From assembly GCA_014529385.2 (NCBI GenBank), contig CM043969.1, forward strand, positions 23,312,446 to 23,376,445: a DNA stretch of 64,000 bases, in the 5' to 3' direction. The translations under genes were made by a program, and so were the position numbers. Below are positions 1 to 12,867 of the stretch, in pieces. How positions within the stretch are numbered: the stretch's first letter is position 1; every line of letters begins with the position of its first letter. The notes under the pieces were generated by a model. That model was not told the DNA's origin and searched no databases. It saw only the letters and a list, made by a program, of their open reading frames with translations. The stretch comes from Adiantum capillus-veneris (taxonomy: Eukaryota; Streptophyta; Polypodiopsida; Polypodiales; Pteridaceae).

Positions 1-2351
1 CACTTGTGGTTCACATACACCATTGTCTCTCTCCACCTTCGTTGACCTTCACGAGCACCGTAGTTCTTGTATGCCATTGATCTTTTAACTTTTTGTTGTT
101 GTAAATCTCTGATGGCTTGTGCTGTTGCTGAAGAGGCCAAGACTTCTTTTGCGTGCATTCGATGAATGATTCTATGATAGAACCATTCAAATAGTTCTCT
201 CACACTGTTAGCCTTGATTCGAGAGCCACCATGTCGTGTGTGCCTGAAATAAGCATTTCTCGCCATGTAATGAGACTTTTCCATCCCTTTGGGATTCCAT
301 ATTTCCCGGTTCCCATAATTTTGTATAAAATATGGTAAATGATTGAAAATGATGTGCTGGATATGAAAACAAATTACTTAGAATGTTTTACACTCACATA
401 ATTACACATAAAAGAGAATCAAATACACAATAATACCATGTAGTGAGTAATCTGGGTGTCTGTCCATGTTGTCTTGAATGATTTTTTGAGAAGGTTGAGA
501 TTCTCCTTGAACTTGTTCAAATCACCTTGTGACCAGTCATCTTTGTCGCACATCAAAAATAGGATGTCTATTGATCGCCAAACCTCATCCTTCGCGTTAC
601 GAGTAGTTGGTTCTTGATCTTTGACTGCAATATGTAGCTTTTTCCAGCTCTGATACTCTACCTTGCTAACATAAGATGTGTTATATATTTTTCCATGTTT
701 TGTTAGCTTCGGATCTAGTATTCCTTGGGGTTTAGATAAAAACTTCCGTGCCTTCACCCCACCGATGGATGGTTTGCATGGGACATCCTTCTCAACAGTT
801 GATCTCTTTTCATCCCGCTGGATTTTCACATTGCCACCATGAAGCCCCATATCCGACAGTACCAATTCTAAGCACTGCAGGGCCACTTGTTGCTCTGCTG
901 AGTTCTTGATTTTCCAAGCAAACCCGATATATAAGTAGACCCATTTCTCCACAATTCTACAAAGGGCATGCATTGTACAGATGTGGACATTCACAAGTGG
1001 TATTTTCAAAACCAGTCGAAAAGCAGGGTCCTCAATGTGACGTGTTGGAGCTTTTCTCCACCACTTTGGGTCCATGACCTTTGCAGGCTCCATGCAGAAC
1101 AAACACGGTGACTTTGCCATTGCACCCATTCCACAATTATACATGCACTTTAATGTTTTGAGGTCACCTGCAAGATGTCACTGAACATGAAAGTCTCCCC
1201 TTCCATCTAGACGTAGTACCTCTCCTTGGTCAGTCTGTCAATCAATCACCTTCGGAACATTAGTTTGATGGAACACCCAATATATAATCTCATGATCTTA
1301 TTTCTTTACCTGCAACACAAAATAAATGAGACTGAAGTAGATGTGAACATTTGAGCTTAGCTGAGAATCTCGCTTACCTCAAACGCACCAAGCCACCATA
1401 TGTTAGATTCTGATTGAACACTAAATACAAAGGATCATCCTTGGGACACTTTGAGAGGGATCTCTTCATTAAATTAATAGTAACACGCTCTAGATTTTTC
1501 TCTTTAACAAGCTCACACTCATCCAATTTTAACACAAAATGTAATACCCCTCGTGACTCTTCAAATGTGATGTTGTAAAACTCCACCATTCTCTTCTGCA
1601 ACATCTTCAGGTCCATAAAAATATTATTGAACTCATCATATGCCATGTTTGCTCCATGGCCGCTGTAAGTTGCTTTAATATAAAAGGGTTGTCCAAGATA
1701 TTCTCCCTGTGCGTCGTTAAGCTGAAGCCTCTCTTTCCAAACACTTGAGGCTGATGGTAAAAGTTTGGATTTTACACCCTTCTTAACAAAGATGGATGAG
1801 GCATATTTTTGTATAGCCGAATAACCTCTTTTGCTTACACCAAGTGAATCAAGTGTGCCTTGTATCTCTTTTGCAGGCACTGGGTTCTCTGAAATAAAGA
1901 GGTCCACTACATTTCGTTGTAGGACCTTAAACTTCTTGTCATGTACTATATCTGTTGCAAGGTTTCTACTTATAAGTGGCTTCAATATCTTTCCTATATT
2001 GGCTTTGGGGTCAATGTTTTCTTGTCAGGATAGATTGAATCTCTACATGAAGACAATGCATAAGTAAATAACAAAAAATTTACTTCACTAACACTATTTA
2101 GGCACATGAAACAATGCATAACAAGAAAAAACAAAAAAAATTACTTAACTAAGACAATTTAGCCAACCAAGAAGCATCACCTTAATGCTCGGATTCTTTT
2201 CTTGAGACCTCCGGATGCAACCTGCAATGTTTCAAGATTGCGTAATTTCTTCTTTCGGATACGACCACCCAAGATGGTGTCCTTCATTTGACAACTTCGT
2301 ACCTTTCCTTTCAGTTCCTGTACTTCTGTTTTGTGTTGCAAAATGGTAACC
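1..2351 (-). pseudogene. Transposase-like multi-exon pseudogene, family unknown
   Basis: Four exons can be read on the minus strand: 2351-2181 (57 codons, lysine-rich coiled coil), 2042-1378, 1309-437 and 356-1, the last leaving the window. The 436-357 intron (80 bp, GT-AG, phase 0) joins ITHYM to HIIFNHLPYFIQNYG and the frame stays open to the edge. The second exon holds FVLKLDECELVKEKNLERVT; the third a CLFC pair preceded by KCMYNCGMG and a buried HICTMHALCRIVEKWVYL stretch; the last a GMEKSHYMARNAY segment. Clustered Cys/His and a catalytic-looking core suggest a transposon-derived protein, but I do not recognise the family. In-frame stops interrupt coding-like sequence at 2025-2027 (TGA), 1298-1300 (TAA), 1238-1240 (TGA) and 1178-1180 (TGA). 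As I place them, the 1378/1309 splice is out of phase by two bases. A homologous decayed copy lies at 41.0-42.0 kb. Confidence 0.6.
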
Positions 2352-2620
2352 TGATCTATAGAATGTAAATGTAAAACATGATTAGGTAAAGTGGGAAAAT
2401 CCCAATTCCCAAGCTAGACAACTTTCAATATATCATGTACAAAATATAGAGATTTTGTCAAAAATTTGAGTTTTCTTAAGATCTCATTCCACTTTATGCA
2501 CATACAATACACAATGAAAACAACTAAAATACCATGGTTTCAATCAATTGGATTATTAGGAGACGAGTATATTGCATCCATTATCGTTGTCTATGTTCTA
2601 TTGTCCTACCTACAACTTAT
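2352..2620. other. AT-rich unique DNA, no gene seen
   Basis: This stretch lies between the coiled-coil exon of the transposase-like pseudogene and the first satellite monomers. It may contain further upstream exons of that pseudogene, but I could not place one with convincing splice sites. Confidence 0.4.
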
Positions 2621-4330
2621 CTCAACATGGAGAGCTTGGTTTCTAGGTCCACCACTTGTCCAAGTTAATGTAAAAGTGACTCGAGGTTCACAACTTGTGA
2701 AAGCAAGGATCCATTGAGGAATACAATCCACTTGGCTATTTTTCCTTAATTTATTGCATGTGACATTCAAGCAAGGTCCACTTCTAATCTATAAATTCTT
2801 GATTTGAGGCATGGGACATACATAAAATATGTAGCATATGCTCTATTTTCTCATAGGAAGGTTGGTTTCAAGGTGCACTTATCCATGCTAGCCTATCTTG
2901 GAGAAATGATGGAGCTTGCTTCTCTCCTTGTTTCAATGGAGACTAGCTTGGACAAGTGGTGGACCTTTGCTTCTCTCCATGTTTCAATAGAGCTAGCTTG
3001 GACAAGTGGTGATCTTGGAACAAAACCCCCATGCAAAACATATCATGGGTATTCCAAGTGATTAGAAAGATTACCATTTAAGATATAACCTTATAGGTTG
3101 GACAACTAAATCTTGGCTTGGAGAAATGGTGGACCTTTGATTCTCTCCATGTTTCAATGGAGCCTATCTTGGAGAAATGGTGGAGCTTGCTTCTGTCCAT
3201 GTTTCAATGGATCCTAGCTTGAACAATTGGTGGACCTTTGCCTCTCTCTATGTTTCAATAGAGTTAGCTTAGACACGTGGTGGATCTTCAAACTAAACCA
3301 ACTACTATCAATATTTCCTAGCTTGGACAAGTGGTGGAATGTTTCTCTACTCCATGTTTCAATGGAGCTTAGCTTGGACAAGTGTTGGACCTTAAAACAA
3401 AAACCCCATGTACAACATAGCGTGGATTTTCTAGATTTCAATGGAGTCTAGATTTAACAAATGGTGGAGCTTGTCTTCATCCATGTTTCAATGAAACTAG
3501 CTTGGAGAAGTAGTCGACCTTGTAACAAACCCCCCCATGTACAACATATCATTGGTTTTCTAAGTGATAGGAAGGAATACCATTCAAGATATAAACTTAT
3601 AGCTTGGATAAGTAGTTGACTTTAAAACCAAATTCATCATAATACAATGAAATACAGGTCAACCAATTCCTAACTTGAGACCAAACCTCCCATGCTATTA
3701 GAGATAATATATTGGATAAGTGGTGGACCTTCTATTATTTTCCCATGCCTAGTTTAGACAACTGGTACACTTTGCAGCTATAAAGGTTGGACGAGTTGTG
3801 GAGCCTTGTTTCTATCCATGTTTTAATGGATCCTAGCTTGGACAAGTGGTGGACCTTGGAAAAAAGCTTCCATGTACAACATATATGAGGTTTTCCATGT
3901 TTTAATCGAACCTATCTTGGACAAATGGTGAAGCTTGCTTCTCTCCATGGTGATTTTGGAACTACCTTAGACAAGTGGTGGAGCTTTGCTTTTCTACTCT
4001 TCATAATACAATGAAGTATAGGTTGGTTACATGGTGAATCTTAAGGCCAAACCTCCCATTTTACTAGAGATGATAGGTTGGACAAGTGGATCAACCTTCT
4101 ATCATTTCTCCATGACTATATTAGACAATTAGTAGACCTAACATCTCTCTATGTTGTCTAGAGATGAGCTTGGACAAGTGATGGAACCTGCTTCTCTCTT
4201 CCCTTGGTTTACTAGTTTGAAGACTCAGTATATATACTTTCTTAGATCTAGCTTGAACAAGTGGTGGACCTTGTATCCACAATCTTAATTCATTACAAAA
4301 AAGTATATGAAAAAATAACATAGGAATCTT
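2620..4330 (+). repeat. Satellite-like array, block 1 (plus orientation)
   Basis: Irregularly spaced copies of the core TTGGACAAGTGGTGGACCTT alternate with a second conserved piece resembling CTCCATGTTTCAATGGAGCC. Monomers are about 50 bp where tandem (for example 2920-3230). Copies are more diverged here than in block 2 and include unrelated AT-rich spacers. Short open frames encoding DKWW or TSGG peptides are translations of the repeat and not genes. Confidence 0.85.
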
Positions 4331-4790
4331 GGTTTGAAGGTCAAGCAATTAGGTTCCAAATGCACATAATAATATATTTTCCACCCATAATAAAAGAAAG
4401 TTAAATATGTTATTACCAAATTGACAAAGGTAACGTCCAAGAATTCTAGCTTTGCATCTTGTCAGATCTAAATCTTCATCAAGGCGACATGCATGTATAC
4501 ATCAACTTTCAATCCATTCAAGAATACATGCACTTAGATTCCATAGTTTTGTTTTCAAAGTCTTTTAGGTTCTAAAACTCTTTCACATAAAGTATGTAAT
4601 GACAAAATTCTTGAAGCAAACATTTGTGCCCAAGAAAAAGATCCCTCTCACATATTTAAAGTCCATGAATTCTTTGATCCACACCTACAAGTTTTATTTT
4701 GATATCAAACATCAATTCTGTCATAGTTACAAATAAATGCAACCTCGATATGAATTGACAAAAAATGAATTTCTTTTACTTTATGACATC
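4331..4790. other. AT-rich spacer without repeats or genes
   Basis: Unique AT-rich DNA separating satellite blocks 1 and 2. No open frame with protein-like composition, no splice-flanked exon and no transposon termini were seen. Confidence 0.5.
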
Positions 4791-7700
4791 TTGGAGACAT
4801 GGTGGAGCTTACTTCTCTCCATGTTTCAATGGAGTCTATCTTGGATAAATGGTGGCGCATAATTCTCTCCATGTTTCAATGGAGCCTAGCTTGGACAAGT
4901 GGTGGACGTTTGTTTCTCTCTATGTTTGAACAGATTTAACTTGGACAAGTGGTGGACCTTGGAACAAAATCCCCATGTAAAACATATCATGGAGATTACA
5001 AGTGGTGAGAAAAAATACCATTCAATATATAACCTTATAGGTTGGACAAGTGGTGGACCTTAACACCCAATTCTTATTAATATAATGACATAGAGTGGAC
5101 AAGTGGTGAATCTTGCGACAAAACCTACTAGGAAAAGTAGGTTGGACAAGTGGTGCACCTTGCATGCAAACCCCCCATGTACAAAATATCACTCCTGCTA
5201 CTAAGAATAATTTGGTATTAAGGTCCATGTTTCAATGGATCCTAGCTTGGAAAAGTGGTGGACCTTTGTTTCTCTCTATGTTTCAATAGAATTAGCTTGG
5301 ACAAGTGGTGAACCTTGGAACAAAACCCCCATGTAAAGCATGTCATGGGCATTACAAGTGGTGAGAAAAAATACCATTCAAGGTATAACCTTATAGGCTG
5401 GACAAGTGGTGGAACTTGGCACCCAATTCCTCTTATTATAATGACATAGAGTGGAAAAGTGGTGAATCGTGAGACCAAACCTACTAGGGATAATAGGTTG
5501 GACAAATGGTTGACCTTGAATGTAAATCACCCATGTACAAAATATCATGGGTTTTGCGTATTTCAATGGAGCCTAGCATCTTGGAGACATGGTGGAACTT
5601 ACTTCTCTCCATGAATCTTGAGACCAAACCACTCGTGCTACTAGGGATACTAGATTGGACAAGTGGTGGACCTTGAATGTAAACCCCTCATGTACAAAAT
5701 TATGGATTTAGGGTATTTCAATGGAGCCTAGCTTGGAGACATGGTGGAGATTGCTTCTCTCAATGTTTCAATGGAACCTATCTTGGAGAAATGGTGGAGC
5801 ATCCTTCTCTCCATGTTTCAATGGAGCCTATCTTGGACAAGTGGTGGACCTTTGATTCTCTCTATGTTTCAATAGAGTTAGCTTGGACAAGTGGTGGGTC
5901 TTGGAACAAAACCCCTTTGTAAAACATAGCATGGACATTACAAGTGATGAGAAAAAATATCATTCAAGATAAAACCTTATAGGTTGGAAAAGTGGTGATG
6001 GACCTTGACAAGTGGTGAAGGATACCATTTAAGATATACCCTTATAGGTTGGACAAGTGGTGGACCTTAACACCCAGTTATTCTTAATATAATGACATAG
6101 AGTGGATAAGTGGTGAATCTTAAGACCAAACCACTCATGCTACTAGGTATAATACGTTAGAGAAGTGGTAGATCTTGAATGTAAACACCCCATGTACAAA
6201 ATATCATGGTTTTAGGGTGTTTCGATGGAGCCTAGCATCTTGGAGACATGGTAGATCTTGATTCTTTCCATGTTTGAATGGCACCTATCTTGGAAAAATG
6301 ATGGAGGTTACTTTTCTCCATGCTTCAATGGAGCCTAGCTTTCAGAAGTGGTGGACCTTTGCTTCTCTCTATGTTTGAATAGAGTTAGCTTGGACAAGTG
6401 GTGGACCTTTGCTTCTCTCTATGTTTGAATAGAGTTTGCTTGGACAAGTGGTGGACCTTGGAATGAAACCCCCATGTAAAACATATCATGGGTATTTCAA
6501 GTGGGGAGAAAGGATAGCATTTAAGATATAACCTTATAGGTTGGACAAGTGGTGGACCTTAATACATAGTTCTTCTTAATATAATGACATAGAGTGTACA
6601 AGTGGTGTATCTTGAGACCAAACCACTCGTGCTACTAGGGATAATAGGTTAGACAAGTGGTGGGCTTTGAAATAAAACCCCCCATGTACAAAATAAAATG
6701 GGTTTAGGGTATTTAAATGGATCCTAGCTTGGAGACATGGTGGAGCTTGCTTCTCTCCATGTTTCAATGAAGTCTATCTTGGAGAAATGGTGGAGCATCC
6801 TTCTCTCCATGTTTCAATATAGCCTAGCTTGGACAAGTGGTGGACCTTTGGTTCTCTCTATGTTTCAATAGAGTTAGATTGGACAAGGGGCGGACATTGA
6901 AACAAAAATCCCATGTAAAACATATCATGGGCATTTCAAGTGGCGAGAAAGGATACCATTTAAGATATAACCTTATAGGTTGGACAAGTGGTGGACCTTA
7001 ATACATTGTTCTTCTTAATATAATGACATAGAGTGTACAAGTGGTGAATCTTGAAAGCAAACCACTCATGCTACTAGGCGTAATAGGTTAAACAAGTGGT
7101 GGGCCTTGAAATAAAACCCCCTAGAGTGTTTCAATGGAGCCTATCTTGGAAACATGGTAAAGATTGCTTCTCTCCATGTTTCAAGGCAGCCTATCTTGAA
7201 TAAATGGTGGAGCATCATTCTCTCCATGTTTCAATGGAGCCTAGCTTGGACAAGTGGTGGACCTTTGTTTCTCTCTATGTTTGAATAGAGTTATCTTGGA
7301 AAAGTGGTGGACCTTGGAACAAAACCCCCATGTAAAACATATCATGGGCATTACAAGTGGTGAGAAAAAATACCATTCAATATATAACCTTATATGTTGG
7401 ACAAGTGGTGGACCTTAACACCCAATTATTCTTAATATAATGATATAGAGTGGATACGTGGTGAACTTGGGACCAAACCTACTAGGCAAAAAAGGTTGGA
7501 CAAGTGGTGGACTTTGAATGTAAACCCCCCATGTACAAAATATCACTCATGCTACTAGAAATAATTTGGTATTAAGGTCCATGTTTCAATGCAGCCTAGC
7601 TTGGAAAAGTGGTGGACCTTTGTTTCTCTCTATGTTTCAATAGATTTAGCTTGGACAAGTGGTGGACCTTGGAACAAAACCCCCATGTAAATCATGTCAT

Positions 7701-10700
7701 GGGCATTACACGTGGTGAGAAAAAATACAATTCAAGCTATAACATTATAGCTTGGACAAGTGGTGGACCTTAACACCAGATTCCTCTTAATATAATGACA
7801 TAGAGTGGACAAGTGGTGAATCATGAGACCAAACCTACTAGGGATAATAGGTTGGACAAGTGGTGAACCTTGAATGTAAACCCCCCATGTACAAAATATT
7901 ATGGGTATTGGGTATTTCAATGGAGCCTAGCAACTTGGAGACATGGTGGAGTTTATTTCTCTCCATGTTTCAATGAAGCATATCTAGGAGAAACAGTGGA
8001 GGTTCCTTCTCTCCATGTTTCAATGAGCCTAGCTTGGACAAGTGGGGGACCTTTCTTTCTCTATATGTTTTAATAGAGTTAGATTGGACAAGTGGTGGAC
8101 CGTGGAATGAAACCCCCATGTAAAACATATCATGGGCATTTCAAGTGGTGAGAAAGGATACCATTTAAAATATAACCTTATAGGTTGGACAAGTGGTGGA
8201 CCTTAACACATAGTTCTTCTTAATATAATGACATAGAGTGTACAAGTGGTGAATCTTGAGACCAAACCACTCGTGCTACTAGGGATAATAGGTTGGACAA
8301 GTGGTGGACCTTGAATGTAAACCCCTCATGTATAAAACTATGGATTTAGGGTATTTCAATGAAACCTAGCTTGGAGACATGGTGGAGATTGCTTCTCTCA
8401 ATGTTTCAATGGAACCTATCTTGGAGAAATGGTGGAGCATCCTTCTCTCCATGTTTCAATGGAGCCTATCTTGGACAAGTGGTGGACCTTTGCTTCTCTC
8501 TATGTTTCAATAGAGTTAGCTTGGACAAGTGGTGGGTCTTGGAACAAAACCCCTTTGTAAAACATAGCATGGACATTACAAGTGATGAGAAAAAATATCA
8601 TTCAAGATAAAACCTTATAGGTTGGAAAAGTGGTGATGGACCTTGACAAGTGGTGAAGGATACCATTTAAGATATACCCTTATAGGTTGGACAAGTGGTG
8701 GACCTTAACACCCAGTTATTCTTAATATAATGACATAGAGTGGATAAGTGGTGAATCTTAAGACCAAACCACTCATGCTACTAGGTATAATACGTTAGAG
8801 AAGTGGTAGATCTTGAATGTAAACACCCCATGTACAAAATATCATGGTTTTAGGGTGTTTCGATGGAGCCTAGCATCTTGGAGACATGGTAGATCTTGAT
8901 TCTTTCCATGTTTGAATGGCACCTATCTTGGAAAAATGATGGAGGTTACTTCTCTCCATGCTTCAATGGAGCCTAGCTTTCAGAAGTGGTGGACCTTTGC
9001 TTCTCTCTATGTTTGAATAGAGTTAGCTTGGACAAGTGGTGGACCTTTGCTTCTCTCTATGTTTGAATAGAGTTAGCTTGGACAAGTGGTGGACCTGGGA
9101 ATAAAACCCCCATGTAAAACATATCATGGGCATTTCAAGTGGTAAGAAAGGATACCATTTAAGATATAACCTTATAGGTTGGACAAGTGGTGGACCTTAA
9201 TACATAGTTCTTCTTAATATAATGACATAGAGTGTACAAGTGGTGTATCTTGAGACCAAACCACTCGTGCTACTAGGGATAATAGGTTAGACAAGTGGTG
9301 GGCTTTGAAATAAAAACCCCCATGTACAAAATAAAATGGGTTTAGGGTATTTAAATGGATCCTAGCTTGGAGACATGGTGGAGCTTGCTTCTCTCCATGT
9401 TTAAATGAAGTCTATCTTGGAGAAATGGTGGAGCATCCTTCTCTCCATGTTTCAATATAACCTAGCTTGGACAAGTGGTGGACCTTTGGTTCTCTCTATG
9501 TTTCAATAGAGTTAGCTTGGACAAGTGGCGGACATTGAAACAAAACTCCCATGTAAAACATATCATGGGCATTTCAAGTGGCGAGAAAGGATACCATTTA
9601 AGATATAACCTTATAGGTTGGACAAGTGGTGGACCTTAACACATTGTTCTTCTTAATATAATGACATAGAGTGTACAAGTGGTGAATCTTGAAACCAAAC
9701 CACTCATGCTACTAGGGATAATAGGTTAAACAAGTGGTGGGCCTTGAAAATAAAACCCCCTAGAGTGTTTCAATGGAGCCTAGCTTGGAAACATGGTAAA
9801 GCTTGCTTCTCTCCATGTTTCAATGCAGCCTATCTTGGATAAATGGTGGAGCATCATTCTCTCCATGTTTCAATGGAGCCTATGTTGGACAAGTGGTGGA
9901 CCTTTGTTTGTCTCTATGTTTGAATAGAGTTATCTTGGAAACGTGGTGGACAATGTAACAAAACCCCCAAGTAAAAAATATCATGGGCATTACAAGTGGT
10001 GAGAAAAAATATCATTCAATATATAACCTTATATGTTGGACAAGTGGTAAAGCTTAACACCCAATTATTCTTAATATAATGACATAGAGTGGATAAGTGG
10101 TGAACTTGGGACCAAACCTAGTAAGGAAAATAGGTTGGACAAGTGGTGGACCTTGAATGTAAACCCCCCATGTACAAAATATCACTCATGCTACTAGAAA
10201 TAATTTGGTATTAAGGTCCATGCTTCAATGCAGCCTAGCTTGGAAAAGTGGTGGACCTTTGTTTCTCTCTATGTTTCAATAAATTTAGCTTGGACAAGTG
10301 GTGGACCTTGGAACAAAACCCGCATGTAAATCATGTCATGGGCATTACAAGTGGTGAGAAAAAATACAATTCAAGCTATAACATTATAGCTTGGACAAGT
10401 GGTGGACCTTAACACCAGATTCCTCTTAATATAATGACATAGAGTGGACAAGTGGCGAATCATGAGACCTCTGAATGGGACCTATCTTGGAAAAATGATG
10501 GAGGTTACTTCTCTCCATGCTTCAACGGAGCCTAGATTTCACAAGTGGTGAACCTTTGCTTGTCTCTATGTTTAAATAGAGTTAGCTTGGACAAGTGGTG
10601 GACCTTTGCTTCTCTCTATGTTTGAATAGAGTTAGCTTGGACAAGTGGTGGACTTTGGAATGAAACCCCCATTTAAAACATATCATGGGCATTTCAAGTG

Positions 10701-11900
10701 GTGAGAAAGGATACTATTTAAGATATAACCTTATAGGTTGGACAAGTGGTGGACCTTAATACATAGTTCTTCTTAATATAATGACATAGAGTTTACAAGT
10801 GGTGTATCTTGACACCAAACCACTCATGCTACTAGGGATAATAGGTTAGACAAGTGGTGGGCCTTGAAATAAAACCCCCCATGTACAAAATAAAATGGGT
10901 TTGGGGTATTTAAATGGATCCTAGCTTGGAGACATGGTGGAGCTTGCTTCTCTCCATGTTTCAATGAAGCTTATCTTGGAGAAATGGTGGAGCATCCTTC
11001 TCTCCATGTTTCAATATAGCCTAGCTTGGACAAGTGGTGGACCTTTGGTTCTCTCTATGTTTCAATAGAGTTAGCTTGGACAAGTGGTGGACATTGAAAC
11101 AAAACTCCCATGTAAAACATATCATGGGCATTTCAAGTGGCGAGAAAGGATACCATTTAAGATATAACCTTATAGGTTGGACAAGTGGTGGACCTTAACA
11201 CCCAATCCATTTTAATACAATGACATAGAGTGGAGAAGTGGTGAATCTTGAGACCAAACCTATCAAGGTACTAGGAATACTAGGTTGGACAAGTGATGGA
11301 TCTTGAATGTACATCCCCTATGTACAAAATATCATGGGTTTAGGTTGTTTCAATGGAGTCTAGCATATTGGAAACATGGTGGACCTTGCTTCGCTCCATG
11401 TTTCAAGTGGTGGACCTTCAATTATTTTCCCATACCTAGTTTAGACAACCCATACACTTTGCAACTCTAAAGGTTGGACGAGTGGTGGAGCTTTTTTTAT
11501 TTTCATGTTTTAATGGATCCTAGCTTGGACAAGTGGTGGACCTTGGAAAAACGTCCCCCTTGTACAACATAGCTGAGTTTCTTCATGTTTTAATGGAAGA
11601 GAGATTCGACAAATGGTGGAGCTTGCTTATCTCCATGTGGATTTTAGAACTATCTTGGACAAGTGGTGGAGCTTTGCTTTTCTACTCTTCATAATACAAT
11701 GATGTATAGGTTGGTTACATGGTGAATCTTAAAGCCAAACCTCCCATCTTACTAGAGATGATAGGTTGGACAAGTGGTCAACCTTCTATCATTTCTCCAT
11801 GCCTATAACTAGACAATTAGTAGAACTAGCATCTTTCTATGTTGTCTAAAGCTGAGCTTGTACAAGTAGTGGACCTTGCTACTCTCTTTCTTTGGTTTAT
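4790..11900 (+). repeat. Satellite-like array, block 2 (plus), ~440-bp higher-order unit
   Basis: The core TTGGACAAGTGGTGGACCTT and its variants (GGAGAAATGGTGGAGC, GGAGACATGGTGGAGC) recur at about 50-bp steps; TTGGA starts at 8371, 8421, 8471 and 8521, exactly 50 bp apart. About nine such monomers form a higher-order unit near 440 bp, recognisable by the landmark ACCTTATAGGTTGGACAAGT at about 6530, 6970, 8180, 8680, 9170, 9610, 10730 and 11170. A 2.64-kb block starting near 5.68 kb is repeated with offset 2638 from about 8.32 kb, and a third partial copy begins near 10.47 kb. No promoter, gene or transposon terminus is seen inside. Confidence 0.9.
5680..10465 (+). repeat. Tandem 2.64-kb segmental duplication inside the satellite
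   Basis: Rare variants that mark single units appear twice at constant distance. The unusual GTGGTGATGGACCTTGACAA join is at about 5994 and 8632, and the AAAACCCCTTTGTAAAACAT variant near 5910 recurs near 8548. The second copy breaks at about 10466, where a CATGAGACCT junction jumps back to sequence matching about 8917 (offset about 1559). This is the signature of unequal exchange between higher-order units. Confidence 0.8.
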
Positions 11901-12644
11901 TAGTTTGAAGACTCATTATATATACTTGCTTAGATCTATATAATTACTCATTAGTTAGGTTACAAGTAGGTACGTAATTTGTTAGCCTCAAGGGACTTTG
12001 AATATTGAATAGTAAGAAAGTCAAGTGCTGGTTTGAAGATCTTTTGCTTATCTAAACTAGACTCTAACTCAATAATAAGTTTCTTAAGTTCCACGAATTG
12101 TCCTATCTAGGCTCCAAAAGAGTCTTAATTGGTTTGTGCTAGATTCTAACTTCCTTGATGGGGTAGAATCCTAGAAAAATGAGGCACTATAAGTTTTACC
12201 TTAGCTCAAATGGATTTTCACTTAAACTAAACTACAATTTGGCACTCTAGTATCTTTGTCTCAATGGAGTTTAACACTAGATACATAGTAGTGATATTTA
12301 AGCTTCATGTCTCTTCACTTGATCGAGATATGAGACCATACTTTCAAGGTCACCACTTGTCTTACCTGAAGACCAATGTGAGACATGGGAGCAAGAAATC
12401 CATCCGATATTGTTTTAAGGACTATTACATAGACAATCAATAACTTAAGTAAAGCAAAAAGACTTGGATCTTTCACAATTAATAACTTAAGTAAAGCCAA
12501 AAAGACTTGGATCTTTGACAGTTTTTTTCAAACTAAAAAAGCACAATCTCATGCTAACAAAACTATAAATCACAACTGAAAGTTTTGAACAAGAAAAATA
12601 TCAGCAATCTTAATAAGAAGGATACTTTTCATTTCATTTGATGA
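11900..12644. other. Spacer between satellite and FCP1-like pseudogene
   Basis: AT-rich unique DNA. A 70-bp imperfect tandem duplication around AATAACTTAAGTAAAGC (about 12430-12510) is the only structure noticed. No gene is supported. Confidence 0.4.
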
Positions 12645-12779
12645 TTACAAACTAAATGAAAGTCTCTCAAGAAATTGATAAACAAAAAATGTAGGTGACT
12701 GCTTCATTATTTTGAGCAAAAATATCAAAATCTCTATTGATTGAGCTCCATCTAGTAGTATCCTTTGTAAGATCTGCAG
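12645..12779 (-). pseudogene. Possible last exon of the FCP1-like tract
   Basis: A pyrimidine-rich acceptor (CTTCCTGCAG, exon start about 12779) is followed by an open frame ILQRILLDGAQSIEILIF to a stop at 12645. It could be joined from a GT at the end of the preceding exon near 12867, but then the TAA at 12868-12870 would have to be read through or spliced away. The exon call rests only on splice motif and open frame. Confidence 0.25.
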
Positions 12780-12867
12780 GAAGGAATAAAAAGAAAGATT
12801 TTTTAGATACCATGCACATGAGTGTTCAAGCATGTGTATCAAAAATATATGACATGTCACTAGTACC

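Noticed and set aside
4790-11900. CRISPR-like look: a 20-bp core repeated at 50-bp steps
   Set aside because: The 30-bp intervals are themselves homologous to each other, no cas genes exist, and the context is eukaryotic.
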